Shown: one piece after another, positions 1-5,513 of the stretch | How positions within the stretch are numbered: position 1 is the first letter of the stretch | Layout: every line of letters begins with the position of its first letter | Assembly (NCBI GenBank): GCA_002412555.1 | Contig: DHVH01000014.1 | Coordinates: forward strand, 1 to 6,710 | DNA from: Marinilabiliaceae bacterium UBA5213 | GTDB taxonomy: Bacteria; Bacteroidota; Bacteroidia; Bacteroidales; Marinilabiliaceae | DNA: 6,710 bases | Direction of reading: 5' to 3' | Translations under genes and position numbers: made by a program | The notes under the pieces: model-generated | What the model was told of the DNA's origin: nothing | The model's input: the letters and a program-made list of their open reading frames with translations, nothing else | Database searches by the model: none

Positions 1-22
1 AAAATTTTGAAAATACAGATGT

Positions 23-1858
23 ATGTGTGGAATAGTGGCTTATGTAGGTGATAGGACGGCGTATCCCATCCTGATAAAGGGTTTGCAACGGTTGGAATAC
101 AGGGGGTATGATTCTGCTGGAATTGCCTTGTTGAATGGAGAAACGCATGTGTATAAATGCAAGGGCAAAGTAAAGGATTTGGAGTTATTGTCTAAAGATC
201 AGGACATTTCAGGGACCATTGGTATGGGACATACCCGATGGGCCACCCACGGAGAGCCCAATGATGTGAATGCCCATCCGCATCAATCCATGAATGGAAA
301 GTTTTTTGTGGTTCACAATGGCATCATTGAAAACTATTCTCACCTACGCAAGGAGTTGACGAACAGGGGTTATGTATTTAAAAGTGAGACTGATACAGAG
401 GTCTTGTCTAATTTGATTGAGAATATTTATCTGGAGCAGAAGGTTAGTGCTGAATTGGCTGTCCGTCTGGCTTTAACACGTGTGGTTGGGGCTTACGGAC
501 TGGTAATTACCTGTGAAGATGAACCCGGGCAATTGATTGCTGCCCGCAAGGGAAGTCCGCTGGTTATAGGGGTAGGCGATAATGAGTATTTTCTGGCTTC
601 TGATGCAACGCCCATTGTTGAGTACACCGATCAGGTGCTCTACCTCAACGATGAGGAGGTGGCGGTGATCCGTCAGGACAGCCTTGAGCTTAAGAATCTT
701 CACAACGACAGTAAAACGCCCGATATCAAAAAGATCAGTCTCTCCATTGATCATATTGATAAGGGAGATTATGAGCATTTTATGCTCAAGGAAATTCATG
801 AGCAGCCGGTCACTATTCAGGATACCTTCAGGGGCCGAATCTCCATGGATGAAAGCAAGATCTTTTTGGGAGGCATACTGGATGTGATGCCTCAGTTGAT
901 AAAAGCACGCCGAATTATTATTGTTGCTTGCGGAACTTCCTGGCATGCAGGTTTGGTGGGCGAATATTTGTTTGAGCAGTATGCCCGTATTCCGGTGGAG
1001 GTAGAGTACGCTTCCGAGTTCCGGTACCGGAATCCGATATTGGAGAAGGATGACTTGGTAATTGCTATTTCACAAAGCGGGGAGACAGCGGATACGCTGG
1101 CTGCCATTCGCAAGGTGCGGGAGACGGATGCAACTATTCTGGGTATCTGCAATGTAGCAGGTTCCTCCATTTCCCGCGAAACCGATGCAGGTGTATATAC
1201 CCATGCCGGTATTGAAATAGGGGTTGCCTCCACCAAAGCGTTTACCTCGCAGATTACCGTATTGACCATGATGGCTATAATGCTGGGCAGCAAGCGCCAG
1301 GCTTTGTCAGCCTCCGAATACAAGCACCTCATTCATGAGTTGATTCAGGTGCCGAAAAAGATTGAGGAAATTTTAAAGGAGGAGGAAAAAATTGCCGCGA
1401 TTGCCGCAGTTTATAAGGATGTCACCAATGCGCTGTACATGGGACGAGGCTTGCTATTTCCGGTGGCACTGGAAGGCGCCCTGAAGTTGAAAGAAATATC
1501 TTACATCCATGCCGAAGGTTACCCGGCGGCCGAGATGAAACACGGTCCCATTGCCTTGATTGATGAAAACATGCCGGTGCTGGCTTTGGCAGCCAATGAT
1601 GAGTCTTACGAAAAAATGGTGAGCAACATTCAAGAGGTGAAGGCGCGCAAGGGAAAAGTGATTGCTGTGGTGACCAAGGGTGATAAAATCATTCGGAAAA
1701 TGGCCGACCATATCATTGAAATTCCGGATTGCCACGAAGCTGTTTCTCCGCTCTTGGCCGTTGTTCCGCTTCAGATATTGTCGTACCACATCGCTTTGAT
1801 GCGCGGATGTAATGTGGATCAGCCCAGGAACCTGGCCAAGTCGGTGACGGTGGAGTAG
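23..1858 (+). CDS. glmS: Glutamine-fructose-6-phosphate aminotransferase (isomerising), GlmS
   Basis: Cytoplasmic enzyme that converts fructose-6-phosphate and glutamine to glucosamine-6-phosphate and glutamate, the entry step to UDP-GlcNAc for peptidoglycan and lipopolysaccharide. The 611-residue product matches the usual bacterial length (about 600-610). The N-terminal class II glutaminase domain (about 2-220) starts with MCGIV, so Cys2 becomes the N-terminal nucleophile after Met removal. It also carries RGYDSAG (27-33), HTRWATHG (70-77), HNGIIENY (98-105) and TDTE (123-126). Two SIS sugar-isomerase domains follow: the first (about 290-430) with CGTS (303-306), SQSGETADT (350-358) and STKAFTSQ (403-410); the second (about 460-605) with EGALKLKE (484-491) and the AEGYPAAEMKHGP stretch (497-509). 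The end, PRNLAKSVTVE, is the conserved GlmS tail. An ATG at 19 is in another frame; the start at 23 is fixed by the need for Cys2. No Shine-Dalgarno is visible. Only 22 bases lie upstream, so promoter and any leader control cannot be judged. The gene is intact and ends at its own terminator. Confidence 0.99.
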   Translation: MCGIVAYVGDRTAYPILIKGLQRLEYRGYDSAGIALLNGETHVYKCKGKVKDLELLSKDQDISGTIGMGHTRWATHGEPNDVNAHPHQSMNGKFFVVHNGIIENYSHLRKELTNRGYVFKSETDTEVLSNLIENIYLEQKVSAELAVRLALTRVVGAYGLVITCEDEPGQLIAARKGSPLVIGVGDNEYFLASDATPIVEYTDQVLYLNDEEVAVIRQDSLELKNLHNDSKTPDIKKISLSIDHIDKGDYEHFMLKEIHEQPVTIQDTFRGRISMDESKIFLGGILDVMPQLIKARRIIIVACGTSWHAGLVGEYLFEQYARIPVEVEYASEFRYRNPILEKDDLVIAISQSGETADTLAAIRKVRETDATILGICNVAGSSISRETDAGVYTHAGIEIGVASTKAFTSQITVLTMMAIMLGSKRQALSASEYKHLIHELIQVPKKIEEILKEEEKIAAIAAVYKDVTNALYMGRGLLFPVALEGALKLKEISYIHAEGYPAAEMKHGPIALIDENMPVLALAANDESYEKMVSNIQEVKARKGKVIAVVTKGDKIIRKMADHIIEIPDCHEAVSPLLAVVPLQILSYHIALMRGCNVDQPRNLAKSVTVE

Positions 1859-1876
1859 GGTATGAAAAAGTTATAT

Positions 1877-1906
1877 AAAAATGCGGCTTAAGGCCGCATT
1901 TTTTTT
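1877..1906. terminator. Bidirectional rho-independent terminator between glmS and rfbB
   Basis: A perfect 11-bp stem pairs 1877-1887 (AAAAATGCGGC) with 1893-1903 (GCCGCATTTTT) around the 5-base loop TTAAG. On the plus strand a run of eight T (1899-1906) ends the hairpin, 19 bases after the glmS stop codon. Read on the minus strand, the left arm supplies five T followed by ATATAA, so the same hairpin can also stop transcription leaving rfbB, whose stop codon lies about 20 bases away. It therefore separates the two convergent units. Confidence 0.93.
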
Positions 1907-1927
1907 GGTTGTTGGTTGATGGTTTTA

Positions 1928-2980
1928 CTAGCGATCGCCGTACTGATCGTTGTAATACGATTCGTATTGACCAGACATAACGCGCTTCATCCAGTCAAGG
2001 TTTTCCAAATACCATTTAACTGTCTTCACCAGACCTTCCTCAAATTGCAAAGAGGGTTTCCAGTCCAGTTCCGCCATCAGTTTAGAGGAGTCAATGGCAT
2101 AGCGCTGGTCGTGTCCGGCTCTGTCCTTCACAAAGGTGATCAGTTTTTCTGCATCACCAATGGGGCGGCCCAGTTGCTCATCCATTACCTGGCACAAAAG
2201 TTTTATCAGGTCAATATTTTTCCATTCATTAATGCCGCCTATATTGTAGGTCTCGCCATTTTTTCCGCCATGATAAATCACATCAATGGCTGCTGCATGG
2301 TCTTCAACGTATAACCAGTCGCGGATGTTATCGCCCTTGCCATACACGGGAATGGGCTTTTTGTTCAGGATGTTATTGATGGCCAGTGGGAGTAGTTTCT
2401 CCGGAAACTGATTGGGCCCGTAGTTATTGGAGCAATTGCTGATCACAATGGGCACTCCAAAGGTGTGGTAATAGGCTCTGACCAGATGGTCGGAGCTGGC
2501 CTTGGATGCGGAGTAGGGACTGCGCGGATCGTAGGCTGTAGTTTCGGTAAACAGACCGGTCTGTCCCAAGGAGCCATAGACTTCATCGGTAGAAATATGA
2601 TAAAATCTTTTGCCCTCCATACTGTCTTTCCACTGTTCCCTGGCAGCATTCAGCAGCGTTACAGTGCCAACAATATTGGTGTTGATGAATTCCATGGGAT
2701 TGCTGATGCTTCGGTCGACATGCGATTCAGCTGCCAGGTGGATAATGCCATCGAATTGGTTGGTGCCGAAGAGGCGACCAACCACTTTGGGATCGGTAAT
2801 GTCACCTTTAATAAATTCGTAGTTGCTTTTGTGTTCAACGTCCTTAAGGTTTTCAAGATTCCCGGCATAGGTTAAGGCATCCAGATTGATGATTTTATAG
2901 TCGGGATATTTATTGACCATTAAGCGAACAACGTGAGATCCAATGAAACCTGCTCCCCCTGTTATTAGTAATTTCTTCAT
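1928..2980 (-). CDS. rfbB: dTDP-glucose 4,6-dehydratase (RfbB/RmlB)
   Basis: NAD-dependent extended short-chain dehydrogenase that turns dTDP-glucose into dTDP-4-keto-6-deoxyglucose, the second step toward dTDP-L-rhamnose and other deoxysugars of surface polysaccharides. The 350-residue product is full length for the family (about 340-360). Visible motifs: the Rossmann GGAGFIGSH (8-16), LDALTYAGN (33-41), ESHVDRSI (85-92), STDEVYG (130-136) with the Asp132-Glu133 pair typical of the dehydratases rather than of epimerases, the YxxxK catalytic pair in SPYSASK (Tyr156, Lys160), and NNYGPNQFPEKL (185-196), which contacts the nucleotide sugar. The start follows from the position of the Rossmann motif; there is no Shine-Dalgarno. 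It lies 120 bp downstream of galE on the same strand and may be read both from galE and from its own promoter in that gap. The usual partners rfbA, rfbC and rfbD are not in the window, so the end product (rhamnose or another deoxysugar) cannot be read from context. Confidence 0.97.
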   Translation of the reverse strand: MKKLLITGGAGFIGSHVVRLMVNKYPDYKIINLDALTYAGNLENLKDVEHKSNYEFIKGDITDPKVVGRLFGTNQFDGIIHLAAESHVDRSISNPMEFINTNIVGTVTLLNAAREQWKDSMEGKRFYHISTDEVYGSLGQTGLFTETTAYDPRSPYSASKASSDHLVRAYYHTFGVPIVISNCSNNYGPNQFPEKLLPLAINNILNKKPIPVYGKGDNIRDWLYVEDHAAAIDVIYHGGKNGETYNIGGINEWKNIDLIKLLCQVMDEQLGRPIGDAEKLITFVKDRAGHDQRYAIDSSKLMAELDWKPSLQFEEGLVKTVKWYLENLDWMKRVMSGQYESYYNDQYGDR

Positions 2981-3000
2981 GCGTTATAGCGTGTTTATAA

Positions 3001-3073
3001 ATTATTGGTGATAAAAATAGCGCCTTTTTATATGGGCTTCAAATTAATTAAATATCCCGTAGCAACCAATAAT
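3001..3073. repeat. 9-bp perfect inverted repeat flanking the rfbB promoter
   Basis: ATTATTGGT (3001-3009) and ACCAATAAT (3065-3073) are exact reverse complements 55 bases apart. The arm at 3065-3073 contains the TTG of the candidate -33 element, and the -7 element lies between the arms. It could be paired operator sites, an invertible segment, or chance in AT-rich DNA. Confidence 0.5.
3040..3069 (-). promoter_or_regulatory. Candidate rfbB promoter, Bacteroidota type
   Basis: On the minus strand TTG (3069-3067) is followed after 19 bases by TTAATTTG (3047-3040). This differs at one position from the Bacteroidota -7 consensus TAnnTTTG and has the usual TTG-to--7 spacing. Transcription would start near 3033 and leave a leader of about 50 bases before the rfbB ATG. 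The match was found by eye and is a prediction. Confidence 0.5.
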
Positions 3074-3100
3074 GATTTGACGAAAGGTTTTAGATCCGTG

Positions 3101-4126
3101 TTAAATGCCTCGGACATTTTTTTCCCACTCCCAGGCCGATTGCAGGGTTTCCTCTACGGTTTTTTTAGCCTCCCAACCTAGTTCCTTATTGGAAAAAGTG
3201 GTGTCGGCCCATATTTTTTCAATATCACCGGCACGCCGAGGTGCTATGGTGTACAGCAGATTTACACCGGTGACTTTCATGAAAGTCTTCACCAGTTGCA
3301 TCACCGATAGTCCCATCCCGGTGCCCACGTTAAAAAATTCGTAGTTGGCTTTTTGATTTTTTTTGATGAGCCGGTTGATGGCCACCACGTGGGCTTCTGA
3401 CAAGTCCACCACGTTAATATAATCCCTAATAGCTGTGCCATCCGGCGTATCGTAATCATCGCCAAAAATGCTCAGTTCCTTACGCAGGCCTGCCGCCGTT
3501 TGCGTAATAAATGGAACCAGATTTTGGGGCACGCCCAAGGGTAGTTCACCAATGAGCGCTGTTGGATGTGCGCCAATAGGATTGAAATAGCGCAAGGCAA
3601 TACAGTTGATATCAGGGTTGGCCTTACAGAAATCGCGCATAATATCTTCGCAAATGGCCTTGGTATTGCCGTAGGGCGACTCGGCAGGCTTTCGTGGTGT
3701 TTTTTCGGTAACCGGCAGCTGGTCGGGCTGACCATAAACCGTACAACTTGAGCTGAAAACCAGACTGCCAATTTGCAGTCGGCGCATATTATCGAGAATA
3801 TTGATCAGCGAGTTCAGGTTGTTTTGGTAGTATTCAAGGGGTTTTTGTACAGATTCACCAACGGCCTTATACGCTGCAAAATGAATAATGGCCACGATAT
3901 CCTTGTGCTTGTCAAATAAATTCCTTGTCTCGACCGCGTCTGCCAGGTCGGTCTTTTCGAATACGGGGCGCCGACCCGTAATTTTCTCAATGGCATCTAC
4001 CACCTCTAGTTTGGAGTTGGACAGATCGTCGGCTATGACCACCTCAAACCCGGCATTTTGGAGTTCTACCACGGTGTGTGACCCAATGTACCCGGTGCCA
4101 CCGGTGACAAGAATTTTTTTGCTCAT
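3101..4126 (-). CDS. galE: UDP-glucose 4-epimerase (GalE)
   Basis: NAD-dependent extended short-chain dehydrogenase that interconverts UDP-glucose and UDP-galactose, and in some members UDP-GlcNAc and UDP-GalNAc. The 341-residue product is near the E. coli length of 338 and aligns with it along its whole length by eye. Motifs: Rossmann GGTGYIGSH (9-17), HFAAYKAVGESVQKPLEYY (82-100), SSSCTVYG (125-132) with catalytic Ser127, SPYGNTK with catalytic Tyr152 and Lys156, RYFNPIGAHP (179-188), and the DGTAIRDYINVVDL stretch (229-242). The residue that lines up with E. coli Tyr299, a gatekeeper of substrate size, is Ile305 in GDIEKIWAD (300-308). N-acetylated substrates are therefore possible but unproven. 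It is the first gene of a minus-strand pair with rfbB and is divergent from the HU-SPOR gene. No Shine-Dalgarno and no convincing promoter of its own were found in the 275 bp upstream. UDP-GlcNAc or UDP-glucuronate epimerase relatives are less likely given the close GalE match. Confidence 0.96.
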   Translation of the reverse strand: MSKKILVTGGTGYIGSHTVVELQNAGFEVVIADDLSNSKLEVVDAIEKITGRRPVFEKTDLADAVETRNLFDKHKDIVAIIHFAAYKAVGESVQKPLEYYQNNLNSLINILDNMRRLQIGSLVFSSSCTVYGQPDQLPVTEKTPRKPAESPYGNTKAICEDIMRDFCKANPDINCIALRYFNPIGAHPTALIGELPLGVPQNLVPFITQTAAGLRKELSIFGDDYDTPDGTAIRDYINVVDLSEAHVVAINRLIKKNQKANYEFFNVGTGMGLSVMQLVKTFMKVTGVNLLYTIAPRRAGDIEKIWADTTFSNKELGWEAKKTVEETLQSAWEWEKNVRGI

Positions 4127-4401
4127 AACTTTTTTGTTAAGTGTATCTATGGTTTAATCCGTTTTGTAAAATTAGTGATAATAGATTAAAGGTATAATAA
4201 ACTGTTATGGATTTTTCCCTTTTGAATAGGTAGAGCGTTTTGGGTAATAACATAAATCCATTTTTTACGTAACAAATTGAAAGTGCTTATTTGTGTCCTT
4301 TAAAAGGTTAGGCTGGAAGCTGGGGAGTTATCAACAAACTTTCAACAGGTGTTAAAAAAAAGGTGGTGCGCATTGGACTAAAATTAATTATATTTGCAAA
4401 T
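4127..4401. other. Divergent intergenic region between galE and the HU-SPOR gene
   Basis: These 275 bp are AT-rich and hold no ORF that looks real. Recognisable items are the TCAACA repeat pair at 4331-4347, part of a DnaA-box-like TTATCAACA at 4328-4336, and the -7 element and palindrome at the right edge. An open frame on the plus strand extends upstream to a GTG at 4363, but those codons lack family similarity and cover the promoter, so I treat them as untranslated. No RNA gene or terminator was seen. Confidence 0.6.
4389..4396 (+). promoter_or_regulatory. Candidate -7 element for the HU-SPOR gene
   Basis: TATATTTG is an exact match to the Bacteroidota -7 consensus TAnnTTTG. No TTG lies at the expected 17-23 base distance upstream, so the -33 half is weak or missing. 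Transcription would begin around 4402-4405. An ATG at 4402 would then be leaderless, while the ATG at 4411 would have a leader of several bases. Confidence 0.5.
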
Positions 4402-4403
4402 AT
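4390..4403. repeat. 14-bp perfect palindrome over -7 element and start codon
   Basis: ATATTTGCAAATAT is its own reverse complement. It overlaps the candidate -7 element on the left and the first two bases of the ATG at 4402 on the right. A dimeric regulator bound here would block both polymerase and the start region; no known regulator is recognised. Confidence 0.6.
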
Positions 4404-5340
4404 GTCAACCATGATCGAAAACCATATTGCACATCTTTTACACTATCACGATTGCGTGATTGTGCCAGGCTTGGGTGGTTTTGTGGCCAATTATAAGTCG
4501 GCCATGATTCATCCTGAGCAGAATTTGTTTGTTCCCCCAATGAAGGAGATTGGATTCAATCGCAGCCTTTTGCACCAGGACGGACTGTTGGCCAATCATA
4601 TTGCCATTGAACAGTCGGCCAGTTTTGCCGAAGCTTCCGCCATCCTTACTGATTTTGTAGGAGATGTAAGAAATCGCATAGCAGCTGGTGAAATTGTTTC
4701 GATGGGAGAGGTAGGCTCGCTTAGAGGTGATGCCATCGGAAATATTTTGTTCTCGCCCAATGAAAGTGCCTCCTTTTTACCGGATGCCATAGGGTTGAGT
4801 ACGTTTAGGTTTGAGCCTTTGGGCTATAAACATGTGGCTCAGATTGAGCAAAGAATGCATGTGCCTCCTATCATGCAAAATCGTTCACCCCGTTACTGGA
4901 CTGCGGTGGCTGCCATGATTGCGGGACTATTCTTTTTATCCACTTTTGAGCTCAAAATGCCTGACGTTAGTGAGGCTGGCTTGTCCTCCATGCTGACACC
5001 CTTTACAGAACAGGTCACTACTGAGGTCGTAGAAAGCGAAGCGTTGGTGCTTGAATCAATAGTGGAAGAAGAAAGTGCTGTAACAGCGGCTGAGATTCCT
5101 GTAATAATCAAAAGGCATCACATTATAGCTGCCAGTTTTAATCAATCGGCACCTGCTGCCCAATCCGCCAGCAGTTTTATTCAGGAAGGATTCTCTCAGG
5201 CACATGTGCTGGCCGATAACGCCGGACGTTTTCGTATTGCTCTTGAATCGTTTGAAAAGCGGCAGGATGCCATCAATGCCATGCAGAAGTATCGTCAGCA
5301 GTCGAGGTTTGCTACTGTTTGGGTGCATACCACAAAATAA
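4402..5340 (+). CDS. HU-CCDC81 and SPOR domain membrane protein
   Basis: Predicted inner-membrane protein that may link DNA to peptidoglycan. From the ATG at 4402 it has 312 residues. Residues 1-63 fit the first bacterial HU-CCDC81 domain, with MIENHIAHLLHYHDCVIVPG (4-23) and GGFVANYKSA (25-34); residues about 64-137 fit the second, including GEIVSMGEVGSLRGD (96-110). One membrane segment lies at about 165-181 (WTAVAAMIAGLFFLSTF), preceded by Arg/Lys-rich sequence. An acidic linker (about 203-228) and a C-terminal SPOR domain (about 238-312) follow; the SPOR domain has HHIIAASF, then GRFRIALESF and a final ATVWVH strand. Known of the families: HU folds bind DNA, SPOR domains bind glycan strands stripped of stem peptides, and this combination has been proposed to act in chromosome partitioning. 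Inferred: HU part in the cytoplasm, SPOR in the periplasm. Start is ATG 4402 or ATG 4411 (309 residues); a GTG at 4363 would add 13 unrelated residues. It is transcribed alone and ends at a terminator. Confidence 0.88.
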   Translation: MSTMIENHIAHLLHYHDCVIVPGLGGFVANYKSAMIHPEQNLFVPPMKEIGFNRSLLHQDGLLANHIAIEQSASFAEASAILTDFVGDVRNRIAAGEIVSMGEVGSLRGDAIGNILFSPNESASFLPDAIGLSTFRFEPLGYKHVAQIEQRMHVPPIMQNRSPRYWTAVAAMIAGLFFLSTFELKMPDVSEAGLSSMLTPFTEQVTTEVVESEALVLESIVEEESAVTAAEIPVIIKRHHIIAASFNQSAPAAQSASSFIQEGFSQAHVLADNAGRFRIALESFEKRQDAINAMQKYRQQSRFATVWVHTTK

Positions 5341-5362
5341 GATTTTCTGTTAGTATATATTT

Positions 5363-5403
5363 AAAAGTCACTTCTTGTCAAAGAGCGGTGACTTTTGTTT
5401 TTT
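5363..5403 (+). terminator. Rho-independent terminator after the HU-SPOR gene
   Basis: A perfect 9-bp stem pairs AAAAGTCAC (5363-5371) with GTGACTTTT (5388-5396). The interior can pair further, TCTT (5373-5376) with AAGA (5381-5384) around a GTCA loop, leaving a small bulge. A T-rich tract (5393-5403, interrupted by one G) follows. It lies 22 bases after the stop codon and isolates the lipoprotein gene downstream. Confidence 0.9.
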
Positions 5404-5423
5404 GTAATGGTTATAAATAAGTC

Positions 5424-5441
5424 TGCTAATGTTACTTAGCA
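5424..5441. promoter_or_regulatory. 18-bp dyad upstream of the lipoprotein promoter
   Basis: TGCTAA (5424-5429) and TTAGCA (5436-5441) are exact reverse complements separated by six bases. The dyad touches the candidate -33 element at 5442, the usual place for an activator or repressor dimer. I do not recognise the motif; chance remains possible for 6-bp arms. Confidence 0.35.
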
Positions 5442-5513
5442 TTGGATGGTCGAGCCAAATTTCTTATTTTGCTTGGGTTTAAATCTAATAAGCTATTTAT
5501 GCGACCATCCAAT
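5441..5513. repeat. 12-bp perfect inverted repeat bracketing promoter and start codon
   Basis: ATTGGATGGTCG (5441-5452) and CGACCATCCAAT (5502-5513) are exact reverse complements 49 bases apart. The left arm contains the TTG of the candidate -33 element. The right arm begins at the base after the ATG and covers codons 2-5. The -7 element and the start codon sit between the arms. As RNA the arms could form a long hairpin around the start; as DNA they could be paired binding sites or an invertible segment. Confidence 0.7.
5442..5471 (+). promoter_or_regulatory. Candidate promoter of the haem lipoprotein gene
   Basis: TTG (5442-5444) is followed after 19 bases by TTATTTTG (5464-5471), one mismatch from TAnnTTTG. 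This is the same spacing and the same mismatch position as in the rfbB candidate. Transcription would start near 5478, about 20 bases before the ATG. Since the preceding gene ends at a terminator, a promoter is expected in this gap. Confidence 0.45.

Noticed and set aside
1..22. Possible glmS ribozyme or leader control
   Set aside because: Only 22 bases precede the start codon in the window, too few to show any leader structure.
892..1332. Open frame of 146 codons on the minus strand inside glmS
   Set aside because: It lies wholly opposite a well-conserved gene, has no recognisable domain and no promoter or start context; it is a by-product of glmS codon use.
1905..1918. Two tandem copies of TTGGTTG after the glmS terminator
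   Set aside because: Too short and too few copies to be a meaningful repeat; it sits in a short spacer.
1931..1938. GCGATCGC palindrome near the end of rfbB, like the cyanobacterial HIP1 repeat
   Set aside because: A single copy inside coding sequence, with all other evidence pointing to Bacteroidota, is best seen as chance.
1916..2314. Open frame of 132 codons on the plus strand opposite rfbB
   Set aside because: It runs antisense to conserved rfbB codons and its product resembles no family; it also begins just after the terminator without a promoter.
4363..4401. GTG start 13 codons upstream of the HU-SPOR ATG
   Set aside because: The added residues have no family similarity and the stretch contains the exact -7 element, so an mRNA covering it would need another promoter for which no sign is seen.
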